Assembly (NCBI RefSeq): GCF_028502605.1
Contig: NC_079234.1
Location: 3,906,001-3,970,000, forward strand
Length of the DNA stretch: 64,000 nucleotides
Direction of reading: 5' to 3'
Source of the DNA: Trichoderma breve
Taxonomy: Eukaryota; Ascomycota; Sordariomycetes; Hypocreales; Hypocreaceae
The position numbers and the translations under genes were made by a program. Positions within the stretch are counted from its first letter, which is position 1, and each line of letters starts with the position of its first letter. The notes under the pieces are model-generated. The model was not told the origin of the DNA, did no database searches, and was given only the letters and a program-made list of their open reading frames with translations. This document shows positions 12,001 to 22,920 of this stretch, piece by piece.

Positions 12001-13501
12001 CTGGCTTCTCGTACTGGCTGGTCTCTCTGCAGGACAAATCGTGACATATGCAGCCGCTCAGCTTCTCCTTGCTCGAATCGGCGTCAACGCAGCTCAGGGT
12101 CTCTTCAAGGGTGCCATTGACAGGGTCAGCCGGGCTACATTCCGCTATCACGATACGACGCCGACGGGCCAGCTTAAGAACCGGCTCATCGCCGACATGG
12201 GCATGGTGGACGGAGGCATTGTGGCGCCGTTGGAGTCGTTTGTCTTCAACTTGATTGCCCTTGTCATGAGCATGGTGGCCATTGCAACTCACCAGCCATT
12301 GTTGCTTGCTATACTTGGTGTTGTTGCTATTCTATTCGTCTACTTCTTTAGAATCTACGTACCCGTGTCGCGATGCCTCCGCCGCATGGAGATGCGCTAC
12401 CTCACGCCCATCATCGCCAACATCGGCGTCATGCAGGACGGCCTCGTCACGATCCGAGCTCTACGGGTGGAAAAGCACTTCCAAGACCGCCACTTGGATG
12501 CCGTCGACGACTTTCAGAAGCAGGACCACTTCTTCTGGAGCATGGCGTTTTGGCTCGACTTTCGTCTCAGCTTGAGCTCCGTCGTTACTCGCACCGCGCT
12601 GATTCTGTTCATGATTTGGCGGAGGATGCCGGCCAGCGCCGTTGGTTTCGTCTTGACGCAGACCATCATTGCCATGTCTGCCGTGCAGCAGCTCTGCGAG
12701 AAATTTGCACAGCTGCAGCTCGATGCCGTTTCGCTGGAGCGAGTCAACATGCTGAACCAGATCCCGGAAGAGCCCAAAGGCGAGCAAGATCCGCCCGAGG
12801 ACTGGCCCAGACCTTGTGACAATGTCAGGTTCGAGCAAATGTCCTTCAAGTACGGCAGCCATTTACCCTCAGTGTTGGATAAAGTGTCGTTTGAGATTCC
12901 CGGAGGCTCGACGTGTGCCGTCCTGGGCCGTACAGGATCTGGAAAGTCGACCATTGCCAATGCCCTTCTCATGACGCAGGCGCCTTTTGAAGGAACTCTC
13001 AAGGTAGGCAGCGTCGATCTATCTCAAGTCGATCGAACGGCTCTACGAAACCGCATCACGTTTATTCAACAGGATCCGACCCTATTCCCCGGCACTCTGC
13101 GCGATAACATCGATCCAGGCGCCGATTTCTCCAACGAAGAGTGTCTCAACGCAATCCACCGCGTTCTCGGGCCCGAGTGGAATCTGGAATCACAGATTGA
13201 TGCCGCGGGCAAGAACCTCAGCCAAGGCCAGCGACAACTTGTAGGTATCGCGCGGGCTGTCCTTCGACGAAGCGGACTGGTCATTCTCGACGAAGCAACT
13301 GCTTCGATTGACCGTGCCACGGCTGCAACGGTGCAGCGAGTCTTAAGGTCGGAATTGTCTAAGAGCACGGTGATTACGATTGCGCACCGGCTGGAGGCTG
13401 TGGAGGACGCGACGTGGTGCTTGAGGTTGGATCATGGGCGGGTGGTTGAGTGTGGACCAGCGAGGGATTTGGCGGGCAGTGGAGAGAGAAATGATGAGTG
13501 A
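9074..13501 (+). CDS. ABCC (MRP)-type full ABC transporter
   Basis: ATP-driven exporter, probably of conjugates or organic anions, at the vacuolar or plasma membrane. The uninterrupted 1475-codon frame is intronless, unusual among its neighbours. An N-terminal group of about four hydrophobic segments (TMD0-like, about 110-220) precedes TMD1-NBD1-TMD2-NBD2. NBD1 has Walker A GKVGAGKSS (about 687), signature LSGGQKARVA and Walker B IMLLDDP, where Asp replaces the catalytic Glu. NBD2 has GRTGSGKST (about 1285), signature LSQGQRQL and Walker B LVILDEA, with the catalytic Glu kept. Such asymmetry, with a degenerate site 1, is characteristic of ABCC. The LSQGQRQ signature and the short inter-NBD linker also fit MRP-like proteins. 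The first ATG has a good context (caccatgg); an internal ATG at 9229 would remove 51 residues but leave all domains. The substrate is unknown. Confidence 0.92.
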   Translation: MGDLFNMVGYPAMAGIDMNKILLSPSSHSHSHPQFPILQKPHLPGHRPSPAMDVTITQALSIISAAIFTLYISRNIIRDQLPLWLRPFAQETEPDGFKRRFWSFWTIPLLLISVAGVVLSFVPVIINPTRYLYLWEMIPWTFALLITMIDRPTKTPRLLLIQYVAILGASTAIYAVRFLEHTLYALDYFRIARMALCFLSIILIGMMPLREPSWGNKDIGQPGGQPSRNLRSPEDDLSLFRFWTMSWVNPLAALCRKREITEEDVWQLPYEFQHSRLYMAFRDLQGKLLLCLIEANGLDLSIATLLAVSERVAEVSNIRLTSKLYNALDSGNPADATFWCLVMLVLDVVRQLCKTTSSWYSRKAYERSRGEAFIALFGKLLTRAVPGSDVTEKGADEEGQATQAPNTKSKTFFGRMLWKMSGPPKQSSKAVTGPASNAKVVNLVRGDTYEISQRFWDFSKLVSQPIKVAVTMWYLIDIMGWPSAIGFVLMIVFLTINSVLVRKLIKLERQRTTISDKRAQAVSHFVEASRPLKLNGWTATWSTRIMKFRAMEMAKRLSIAHVSAAISTVSVTGGTSYPLASIALYTLILRQGLPNDVIWPSLQLFSQLEMSVKEAFDLISAYWKATIPIERVNKYMSEPDRDDISNSPSSVTDIEFRNASFSWPSTDKLILRDLKFKFARGLTVIRGKVGAGKSSLLLAALNEMELHEGDLIRPDVPVAYAQQLPFLQNKTIRENIVFHQPFDSTRYRQVLHACALLPDLASLPDGDQTKLEEGGVGLSGGQKARVALARAVYSQCRIMLLDDPLAALDHDTATAIVRRFLQGPLAEGRTIVMVTHRDDLVLRIADQVIDLADGQATVLSEEQVKQELEHPYHESGKTAHDDTETAHDIHAEDIAMLKDAPEEPAKTGSVSLSVYTEYIKAGGWHLWVFLGLAYGASRFLDISRARLLEAWGADSAANDTKNVYWNLPRPDSHPLPWLLVLAGLSAGQIVTYAAAQLLLARIGVNAAQGLFKGAIDRVSRATFRYHDTTPTGQLKNRLIADMGMVDGGIVAPLESFVFNLIALVMSMVAIATHQPLLLAILGVVAILFVYFFRIYVPVSRCLRRMEMRYLTPIIANIGVMQDGLVTIRALRVEKHFQDRHLDAVDDFQKQDHFFWSMAFWLDFRLSLSSVVTRTALILFMIWRRMPASAVGFVLTQTIIAMSAVQQLCEKFAQLQLDAVSLERVNMLNQIPEEPKGEQDPPEDWPRPCDNVRFEQMSFKYGSHLPSVLDKVSFEIPGGSTCAVLGRTGSGKSTIANALLMTQAPFEGTLKVGSVDLSQVDRTALRNRITFIQQDPTLFPGTLRDNIDPGADFSNEECLNAIHRVLGPEWNLESQIDAAGKNLSQGQRQLVGIARAVLRRSGLVILDEATASIDRATAATVQRVLRSELSKSTVITIAHRLEAVEDATWCLRLDHGRVVECGPARDLAGSGERNDE

Positions 13502-14458
13502 TGATGGGTTGATTTGCATATAGTTACCATTTCAGTGTTGAGCATGATTATGTTTTGATGATATCATCGGAAATGAGCGTATGGATTTGACGGATAATGG
13601 ATGCATCCCGTTGTTTACTAGATAATGGGTGGATACACGTACAAGAGCTTATAGAAGCGATACACGTAATAACGGATAGTTTCCGAGTCTCTAGGAGAAT
13701 AGATTCTTCCTAATATTAGCATTTCTTAGTGGCAACAATAGTCAAGTGTCAGACGGAACCTATACCCTGTCAAGTCATCCATAGGCGGACGCGAAACTGC
13801 AACTAGGAGTTACTATCTCGCGACGACAGCCGGGAAGAAGGGGGCGCATTGATGGACTATAACGTGGCTGCTTACTCCCGCCAAGAAGCTTGAATAGAGA
13901 GAGATCCAGGGTGTTGCAGAAGGTTGCCATGCTTATCCGGTTGCTTGTCAACTCAAGTGTAAGACTCAGGTCATGATACCATCCTGTCAACTCGCCTCCG
14001 CGCCCTCCAAACAAACAGCATGAAAGACATATTATCTCGCGCCCTCCGTCTATAAATAACAGTTTTGCGCAGTCCCAGTCAGCTGTTTTTAGTGACGTTC
14101 TATCCTAGCCAACTAAAGCCTCGCGCCAATGTAACATCGCCTATCCTGCAGCATCTCGCAATTCCTATCCTCAATAGAACGCCGGCAATGCATCCGAAAC
14201 GCCGCCTCCCCACATCTCCCTTTTTTATCCTATTCCCGGCAACTATCATGCCCCGACCCGACTCTGCGGGGCGCTATTTGGTTGGTTTGGTTCCCTTTTC
14301 CGCGGAGTTCTTCCTTGACCTTTTCCGTTGCCTGGTGTTTCGTTCAATACTACGAGTGCACGCGGATAGTAATTTCTCTTTTCTAACGGGTCTCACAAAA
14401 ACTTTGGCAAAAAGACGAAAAGAGAAAAGGAAAGACTGAAAGAAAGAAAAGAGAGCAA
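13502..14458. other. Intergenic region upstream of the Zn2Cys6 regulator
   Basis: 957 bp with no credible gene. The last 80 bp are strongly purine-rich (gaaagaaaagag), probably the 5' leader of the regulator gene. A TATA-like tataaataac lies at about 14051. Confidence 0.55.
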
Positions 14459-17127
14459 ATGACACGAAATCTTATCAAGGCGTGTCTTCGCTGCCACGAG
14501 CGGAAACTCAAGTGCGATGCACAGCAGATCGGACTGCCGTGTAGTAGATGCGTCGCCACGAGAGGAGACGAAGCCTTGGAGTCTTGTGTGCGGGTACTTC
14601 GACGACCTAGGACGAGGAGGTAAGAAAAGAGGATGAATATGATGAAGAAGAAGGGAGAAAAACAGAAGCCAGGACACTGGGATTTATTATATATGCACTT
14701 CCCTTTCCCCGTTTCCGGAGTTGTGGTTGGTTGAGAAGAGTTGCTAACCACTTATTTTCTTTGACGTCGGCGATAGACGAGTTGCCAAAGCGAGACACAC
14801 TGTGGACACGGAGACTTTGAATCGCCGAAATGGCGAGCAAGAAGGCAACTCCAGCTGTACGACTCCCCATGTAAGTACACACTCTCTATCGAACATACAA
14901 CGGATATTCAGTCTTTGACGGTATAATTCCTCTCAGAAGATTGAATCCTGGACGCCGCCTCTGTACTTGGGTCAGACGTCCTCCTCTTCCGAAGATGACG
15001 CCCGCACTCCGGAGACCTGCATGATTGCGCAGGAATGCGAGCAAATCGCAAAGGGATCCAGCCTGCCTTCTCTCGAGATCATGCTAGAACCATCTCAGAC
15101 AGGGCCGGATCTGGTTCAGTATCACAGCGAGATGCATTACATGACTATCATCAGCGAGCTTGTCGATGCAAAGAAGTCGAGTAGAGTGACGCGTATCGTT
15201 GTGGAGGATAGGAAGCCCATGGCTACTAGACACACGCAGATGAAGACGACGCAGGTTCGAGTTGTTATTCAAGGGCTTGATCCGCTTGATGAGGAGTACT
15301 TGAATAACAAATCAGCGTTTAGCTTGCCTTCAAAACACAGCTGGTACGACCAAACTCACTCACTCACTCACTCATCATCCGCCATGTTTTTGTATATTCT
15401 AACATGATGATATTGAAAAAAAGCGAAGCTATGCTACAAGCCTACTTTTCCCTCGGCCACCCTCACGTGCCTATTCTTGACCCCGTCGAATTCGTCAAGT
15501 CGTACTTATCCGGTTCATTCTCCCTCTTCCTCATGCAAGCCATTCTCGCCAACGCTGCGCTGTACGCGCCCATGCCCCTACTTGAAGCTTGTGGGTTTAG
15601 TGAGAGATGCGAGGCCATCGAGACGTATTTCTCCAGAGCTAGTTTGCTGTACCAGTTTGGCTGTGAGAGGAACCAGCTGCGGTCGCTGCAAGGATCGATT
15701 GTGTTGGGGATGACGGCCGTGACGGGATCGTTTGATCGGGATTTCAGATATTGGATTCACAATGCGGTGAGATTGGCCGTTAAGATGGGATTGCATAAAA
15801 GGTGAGTATCTATCTTCACATTATCAAATACATAATCTTTATGGAATCTTGATAGACTAACAAAGGGGGTATTACCATCCGTCATCAGCTTTGCGCACAA
15901 AGAGTCAGAATCACCAACATGTAAACTATACCAAAGAATCTGGTGGGCTCTCTACGTAAGTCAGATCCATGCAATCCATACATATACGATAAAAATCAAT
16001 CAAAAACTCATTCTTCAGATCCGCGACATCACGCTGCTCCTCGGCGGTGCACAAAACATGCGCATGATCCACGCAGAAGACAACGAAGTCCTCACCATCC
16101 CAACCCCCGAATCCCTCGGCGACGATGTCCCAGCCTGCTACGCCCATCTCATTCCGCCTCTAACACAGCAGCAACGCGAATATTTCATCGAATACTGCCG
16201 TCTCGCACGAATAGGTATGTAAAAAAACCCCCCAACTCTCCCTACCCCTGAATACACTCTTCCCCCCAAGACTCCTATATCAATCATCCTTACTAACCCC
16301 TCAAAAGCAACAAAATGTCTCTCCATCTTGAAATCTCATCCCCGAGAAACCCTCGACCTGATCCAATCCGAGCTCCATCTCTGGCGTTCCTCCCTCCCCG
16401 AATCCCTCCAGCCCGTCCACCGCCCGTCCCACGTCCGCAGCGACTCCATATGGCACATGGTCCTCATGACTTCAAGTTATCGCTACGAGAGCATGCTCTG
16501 CCGCATCCTGAGAAAGGAATCCGAAGGCCGTGACCTGGAGCTCCAGAAGAAATCCGCCCAGGCCGTGAGAGCAGCGATATATGAGCTTGATGCCATCATC
16601 GGACGGGCCATGGCGTATGATATGCTTTCCATGCTTCCAATGTCATGGTATGGCTTTGTTCTCCCCCTTTTCATTAAAAACCTCTCCAAAACTAAACAAA
16701 ATAATCCAGCATAAGCATCGGCCCAACCGTCTTAGCACTACACCTCGAAATCGTCCTCAGCCCCTCTGAAAGCGAAACCGTAAAATCTCGCTCCCGAATC
16801 TACATCCACCAAGCCATCGTCTTTCTCCAACAATGCCGCGATCTCCCCTTTATGAAGATTGCTCTCGATCTCGTCGACTGGGCGCTCACCAAGCAAAATC
16901 TCCTCTCCATCGACAAGCTCAACGCGCCCCCGCCGCCTATTGCAAGCCATTTACATCAACAGGAGCCGTTTGTGGATCTGGATAAGGAGGGCAGTGGCGC
17001 AGGGGGGGAGAACCAGGCCATGGCGAATGTATCTGTATTTGATGTAATAGAGAGGCTGGATGAATTTCTGGAGCTTGGGGCAATGGATGATACCATGATT
17101 TCGGATTTATGGCAGAACATTTCTTAG
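14459..17127 (+). CDS. Zn2Cys6 fungal transcription factor, eight exons
   Basis: Nuclear DNA-binding regulator. Exons by frame and GT-AG: 14459-14619, 14777-14870, 14937-15343, 15424-15801, 15889-15955, 16019-16214, 16308-16647, 16710-17127, giving 686 residues. The N-terminal zinc cluster is C-X2-C-X6-C-X8-C-X2-C-X11-C (from ACLRCHERKLKCD). The last gap is longer than the usual 6-9, so the sixth ligand could be another residue. A basic linker (RRPRTRRR) follows. The middle homology region has the hallmarks of the Fungal_trans domain (PF04082): QAYFSLGHPHVPILDP, GMTAVTGSFD, an MGLHKR-like step and RIWWALYIRD. The C-terminal half is helical with an acidic end. The gene lies downstream of, and on the same strand as, the ABC transporter, so transporter control is possible but unproven. 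Target genes cannot be named. The intron-7 boundaries are the least certain. Confidence 0.85.
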
Positions 17128-17603
17128 CGTTGATAACTCAGCAAATTATTGGATATCCAAAAGATATATAGACAAAGCCACAAGATGCTTCAGTCAAATT
17201 AATGTGATTGCTCCACTATCCATTCTTACGCTCATCATGCCTATCAAAACGAGTCTCCAGTGCTATGCAAACCAACAGTATCCCTCTCCAGCGCCATGCG
17301 GCTCATGACTGCCTCATTTCTATTCGAGTGTGTGTCGTTAGTCATTCGAGTGATCCATCACTCAGTATCCCAGTTTGTACCGATCCAAGATAATACAACA
17401 CTCCAACACGCATTTGTACCCTTGGCTCCATTGCACAAAAGAAGAGAAGAAACGAGAAGTGGAAAACAGAAAGGGGAAGCAAACCAGGCCAGAGCTTCCA
17501 AGATCTAGCCGTGATTGCATCGGCTCATATTACAATGCGGTATTAGTATTTTTCTTTTTTCTCTCTCTCCAGCCATAAAACGTCAAAACTCATTTCTGTT
17601 GAT
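17128..17603. other. Convergent intergenic region
   Basis: 476 bp between the stop codons of the Zn2Cys6 regulator (+) and AKR1 (-). It is AT-rich with no gene and presumably contains both 3' ends. Confidence 0.6.
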
Positions 17604-20082
17604 TTACACCTCCTCTGTTTCAACGGCCTCGTACCCTCCGCGGGTTCTCATTCCAGTAATGTTCATGAGAGTGGGCGTCTCGTACATTGCCGTGTAGTCG
17701 ACTTTATCGCCACCGAGGCTCGCCTGGCCCGTTTCTCGCTGACCAAAGATGGGAGCAGGGTCGCACCAAAAGTCCTTACAGTTGGTAACACAGCCCCTGC
17801 TGAACGGATTCTTCTTCTTGCGCTTGTTCTTGGTCGTAGCTGCGCCGCGGCCGGTAATGGTCTCGATGAAGGGGTCGACACCGAGCAGCTGGCTCCACTG
17901 CTTGAAGAGACCAGCCCCGTGCTTATGACCGTGGCCGTGGCCATGGCCGGCGTGAGCGCCTGCCGGTGCCGTAGGTACAGAAAGGGACGGGTGGTTGGGG
18001 TCGAGCGGAGCACCCGTGGATGTAAAGGCTGTAGATAGAGAGGTGTTGACACGGATGCCAGTCATGTTCTCGTACGTGGTCATGGCACGGGCGACCTGGA
18101 TGAACTGTGTAAAGAGCAGCATGGACACCCACAGAAGCTGGAGAGACGCCCAGATGGCCAGGAAGAGCGAGTACGAGTCAGCATTGATATATTTGCAGAC
18201 AGATGGGCCGAAGATAGCACAAGTCTCTGAAGCTGAGGGAGTAATTTGTTCAAAATCTGATATGACTGGTCAGCACTTTTTCCGATAGAGCAAGCTATGG
18301 AGTCATCTTACAATAATACAACAGCCAGTCGAAGATGGGAATTCCAATGGTTAGGGAGATTAGGTAAAAGAAGAATTGACGGTGGTTGTTTACGCCAACG
18401 CAGTTGAATATCCATGGACAGTGGCTGGGCGGACACAGTTAGCAACCACAAACTTTGAAACAGAACAAGGAGATATATCTTACTGGTCATGCTTGGCCAC
18501 ACATCGCTGACAGCGCCGGCAGTGCTTGCTTCGTAGGGGCGTGCGGATCATGCACACAACGCAAAAATTGGAATCGTCAAACTTCCACGACTTGAGAAGG
18601 TCATCAATGACAGCCCGTTGCTCGGCAATGCCATTCATTTTGGGCACAAAGCCGGGGTCATAACGCATCGAGGCAATGTAGAAGAAGGACGTCAAGCCGA
18701 AAGCAGCTCCAAAGGCAACATTCAAGAGAAAGTGAGAAGATCCGCCCCACCACCCGATGGTTGCCGGTAGAATGAACAAAATCCAGTTGAGGCCGACAAG
18801 GAACAGAGATCCAGCAAAGATGCCCGCCATCCAGGGCTATTCCATCCCCACGACATTAGCGATATGTCCCCATGTGAAGCCAATATCAAGAAGAGCAGGA
18901 CACTTACAGTCTTGTGAAATGATCGCATATCCGAGGGGGCATACTCGAGCACCTGCTTGGCGACCCAGAGAAGGCCGTATGCCGCACCTACCGACAGCGG
19001 CAGGCCCAAATAGAAGGGAAAGTTGGACAGGATTAGCAGCACGGAGAAGACCATGAGGAAGGGCCAGAGAAAGAGGAACTTTGTGAGAAAGGCCTTCTTG
19101 TCCTTGAGGAAGTAGCTTGCGCCGGGCCACGGCGGGGTTGCGACATGGCCATCCTCGTCGTAGCCGCACTCGCGCAGCGCACGGTGCCATGCCGGCGTTG
19201 TGTTGAGCTCCGTGGCCGTAATGGCCGGCGTCTTGCCCGTGTCCGTCTTGGCAAAGCGGTCGGCGCCGTACTCAATCATCTTGAGAACGCAGGCGGCGTT
19301 GCCCTTGACCAGCGCCCAGTGCAGCGGGGTGAAGCCCTGCTCGTCCGTGGCATGCACATTAGCACCCCATCGCAGAAAGGTGTCGACCAGCTGGGGATAG
19401 CCCTTGTAAGCCGCCCACATGAGGGCCGTGTGGCCGTAGCTGTCCAGCACATCGACCGGGATGCCCTGGTGCAGTAGCAGGACAATGAGCAGGACGTTGC
19501 CGTTAAAGGTCGAGATGTGAAGGGTGTTGTAGCCTTGCGAGTCGGTAATGAGGGGATCGGCTCCGCGCTGGAGCAGCAGGTTGACGGTGTAGTAATGGCA
19601 TCGCTGGGCCGCCCACTGCAGAGGCGTAGCAATGGACTCGCCGCCCTTTTTGTTAAGCTCGGCGCCGTGCTCGATGAGGAACGCGCACATGGCGTACTGG
19701 TTGTTGATGGCAGCCCACTGGCAGCAGCGAATAGCGTCAGCTCTTGAGCTCTTCAGCCCTTGGTCGGCTCATGGCCGCAACTCAAACTCACATGCAAGGG
19801 TGTGATGCCCTCGTCGTCGCTGTAGGTGGCGTCGTACTCGCCCGACTCGAACAGCTTCTCCATGCCGGCCACGTCGCCGATGCGGGCCAGCTGCATGATG
19901 TCGTTCTCCGGCGCGGGCTCGTCCGCTGGCAGGCTGCCCATCTCCATCTCGCTGTTGAGCTTGGGCGCCGCGGCTGCCGACTTGGACGAAGGCTGCATTC
20001 GCAAAGGCACTGCGGCAGCGGTTGTGGTGGAAGAGGCTGCCGAGGTGTTCCTTGCGCGGGTTGGTGGATCGTCACTACTCAT
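17604..20082 (-). CDS. AKR1: Ankyrin-repeat palmitoyltransferase Akr1 (DHHC)
   Basis: Golgi/endosomal protein S-acyltransferase that attaches palmitate to cysteines of substrates such as casein kinases and Rho-type GTPases. Minus-strand exons 20082-19792, 19717-18908, 18836-18484, 18424-18312 and 18256-17604 give 739 residues. An acidic N-terminus is followed by about six ankyrin repeats ([40 protein letters not shown] and others, residues 90-310). Membrane segments flank the zinc-coordinated cysteine-rich domain. The catalytic Cys is 487 in DHHC, completed across an intron, then [16 protein letters not shown]. Yeast Akr1 has DHYC, so this protein keeps the ancestral motif. The C-terminal cytosolic tail holds a His/Gly run ([11 protein letters not shown]) and a basic patch. 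For the last intron two in-frame acceptors 9 nt apart are possible (exon 5 starting at 18256 or 18265). The gene is divergent from the SRP receptor beta gene. Confidence 0.93.
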
Positions 20083-21608
20083 GTAACGGGCAATAACTGA
20101 TGCTAAGATTGAAGAGACGAGAGACGAGAGGTCAAGGTCGAAGTCGAGGTCGATTCGAAAGCCGAGAAACGAGCGTCGTCCGCGCTTCCGCCTAGCTGAG
20201 CTGAAGGGCTGAAGGGCTGATCCCGAAGCTGGGGATTGGCGAATACGAGAAGTCGTCGATTGCGGAGTGCGGGAGAGCAGAAGCGAAAAATAAAAGAAAA
20301 GAAAACGCAATCACAAAAAAAGAAACGAAAAAAAAAAGTCCAGGGGTCCTCGGATTTGGCGGCTCGTTAGGCGAGGGGACGAGCCGGATCTAGAGATCGA
20401 CGAGGGTGAGACTTGGTGGAGAGAGAGGATCAGGAACTGGAGACAAAGCTGACGATGCAGTTGGGGGATTAGATATCGATAACAGCTTCAGGCGGTGCCA
20501 TGGCCGAATTACGCAATGTGAGTGGAGGGAGGAGGATGGCGCAGCAAAGATGGAAGGGCCTAAGTATGGCTGAGATTTTAGTGGCCAGACGGAAAAAGAA
20601 AAGACGATAATGGATGATGGATGATGGAAGAGAGAGTGTGTATGTAATCTCAAGTGTGATGTGATATGGATGATATGCAGGGGAAAAAGATCAATAATAC
20701 ATACGCTGGAAGGATCAATCGCTGATCAATCTAATCAAATACGAAATTAGAAGTCCCGTCATGTACTGCTTGCTAATGGATAATAGGCCCAGCCCAGGCC
20801 TGGAGGGAGCCCATGCGGCGCTTGTAGATTGCCGGCCTAGCCACTACGGAGTAATTGATACGGGGCACTTACAGAAGCCGGGAGATGGATTGGAGAGCTA
20901 AGCAGCTGGAGAGATTCAACTCCATGTCACGATGGACTACAGAGCACAGCACATGTACTTGCTACAGTATTCTATCCTATCCATATGAATGACCATGACA
21001 GCTCTTAGTATTTAATTCATTCCAGTTCATTCTATGGTACACCAAACAACAATGCTGGCATCAGTCGTCAAGACATGCAGCAATCTAACACGGAAATCAT
21101 TGAACCAATCTCAACTACATGTATTCTAGCTTGTTTCCATCCACCAAGCCAGGGGGGCAGATAAGACTTCAACAGCTGTTAGCGTCCATCATCCGAGGAC
21201 CAGTAAAGCCACACTTCAGCCCGCTACCCAAATCCATCCATCTCAAAATGTGGCGCACCCAGCAGTTCTTCTCTCTCTCCCCCGCCACACTTCCCGCCTC
21301 CAGCTAACCAAACCCTGGCTCAGCTGCTGCACCCCAAACTTGACAGAACAGCATCATCTCAATCTCGTCCGACTTCTCGGCTGCCCCAACATCCGCAGCA
21401 TCTGCATCGTTCGAGGCGAGACCGGGGCAGAGCTTCTTGCGCTGGAAATCCGCATCAGGCCACGTCGCTGCTTTTCAAAAAAGGGGGCCGCTGCACTCGC
21501 CAATTGCTAGCTACCTTATTTTATAACACATCTCCTCTTCAAAAAGTTCAAGCATCATCAATATCCATATCATACCTTAACCTCACGACACAAACTTCTT
21601 CGCCCAAC
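20083..21608. other. Divergent intergenic region, AKR1 / SRP receptor beta
   Basis: 1.5 kb with upstream regions of both genes. A purine-rich/A-rich block (20283-20337) lies upstream of AKR1. Open frames here are short and unlike any family I know. CT-rich sequence precedes the start at 21609. Confidence 0.55.
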
Positions 21609-22472
21609 ATGGCGGCCCTCACCTTCACCGAGCTCGTCGAAATCATCATGACGCCCTCCCTCCCCGTCATCCTCATCGGCATCATCCTCATCCTCGGCGG
21701 CCCCATCCTCTTCCACCTCGTCCTCTCCTCCTCGTCAACCTACACCGTCCCGCCCAGCGTCCTCCTCCTCGGCCCCGACAACGCCGGCAAGACGGCTCTC
21801 CTCACCCTCTTTGAGCGCGGCGCGAAGCCCTCGGCCACGCACACCTCCCAGGTCTCGCACTCCATCGAGCTCAACGCCTCCACCGACTCCGTCACCAAGG
21901 CCTCGTTCCGCAACCACGACGACGCCACGGGCACCCACACAAAGTTCCTCCTCGTCGACACCCCCGGCCACGGAAAGCTGCGCAACGTCGCCATGGGCAA
22001 GCTCGCGCGCACCGAAAAGACAAAGGCCGTCGTCTTTCTGGTCGATGCCGCCGCGCTGGGCGAGCAGGAGACCCTTGCGCCCACGGCTGCGTACCTCTAC
22101 GATGTGCTGCTGTTCTTGCAAAAGAAGGCCACTTCCAAGGGCAAGGACAAGGCCTCCATCCCCGTCCTCATCGCGGCCAACAAGATGGACCTGTTCACCG
22201 CGCTGCCGGCCACCATGGTCAAGACCCACCTAGAGACGGAGCTGACTCGGATTCGCGCTTCCCGAAGCAAGGGCCTGCTTGACTCGGGCGTCGGCATTGA
22301 CGACGTCGGCTCCGAGGAGCAGGATGGCTGGCTGGGAGAGTACGGATCTGAAAAATTCACATTCCAGCAAATGGGCGAGTTTGACATTGACGTCGAGGTG
22401 CTGGCCGGCAGCGTCTTGACGGAAGAGCCTGGTGCTGACAAGTGGTGGTGGTGGATTGCTCAGAGAATATAA
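21609..22472 (+). CDS. SRP102: Signal recognition particle receptor subunit beta
   Basis: Membrane-anchored small GTPase that holds the SRP receptor alpha subunit at the endoplasmic reticulum for cotranslational targeting. It is a single exon of 287 residues, close to the family norm. The N-terminal membrane anchor (about 17-38, PVILIGIILILGGPILFHLV) is followed by the GTPase domain: P-loop GPDNAGKT (55-62), G3 DTPGHGKLR, and G4 NKMD. A segment of about 35 residues (LLDSGVGIDDVGSEEQDG) precedes the C-terminal helix. The start is the ATG in caacATGgcg; an in-frame upstream ATG would add 35 residues before the anchor and is unlikely. The C-terminus ends in WWWWIAQRI, consistent with an essential C-terminal strand and helix of the fold. 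Confidence 0.92.
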   Translation: MAALTFTELVEIIMTPSLPVILIGIILILGGPILFHLVLSSSSTYTVPPSVLLLGPDNAGKTALLTLFERGAKPSATHTSQVSHSIELNASTDSVTKASFRNHDDATGTHTKFLLVDTPGHGKLRNVAMGKLARTEKTKAVVFLVDAAALGEQETLAPTAAYLYDVLLFLQKKATSKGKDKASIPVLIAANKMDLFTALPATMVKTHLETELTRIRASRSKGLLDSGVGIDDVGSEEQDGWLGEYGSEKFTFQQMGEFDIDVEVLAGSVLTEEPGADKWWWWIAQRI

Positions 22473-22920
22473 AATGGGATGGGGCGGGTATTATTAGATG
22501 GATTGTGTATGAGTACAATGCTGCATGTTGGGTACAGGTTTTTTAATGACGGGTAACGGCAGAGGATGGAAATGAGAAAAATACTTAATAATAATGACAC
22601 ATATGCACCACAGGTACAATCACAATTGTATGATATACTACGTATAGACGAGGTTGATGAAAAATGCATTCATATTCAAATTCATATATATATGTGCTTT
22701 TCCCGAGATGTTGAGTCTATCAGGCCCCGCGCAATATTGTTGATCTATATCCCAGTTCCATGTCCTCTGCAGATAACACACCGTCGCTGATCCAAAAACT
22801 TGTAAGAAAAATGGTAAATGACGCCCCGATGTAAGAAAAAATTGGTCGCCTGTTGGCAAAACTCCTCAGATACAAATCATATTATCTTTAAATCCAAAGG
22901 AAAAATAATGGAGATGGCGT
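22473..22920. other. Convergent intergenic region
   Basis: 448 bp between the SRP receptor beta (+) and cystathionine beta-synthase (-) stop codons. AT-rich, no gene seen. Confidence 0.6.
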
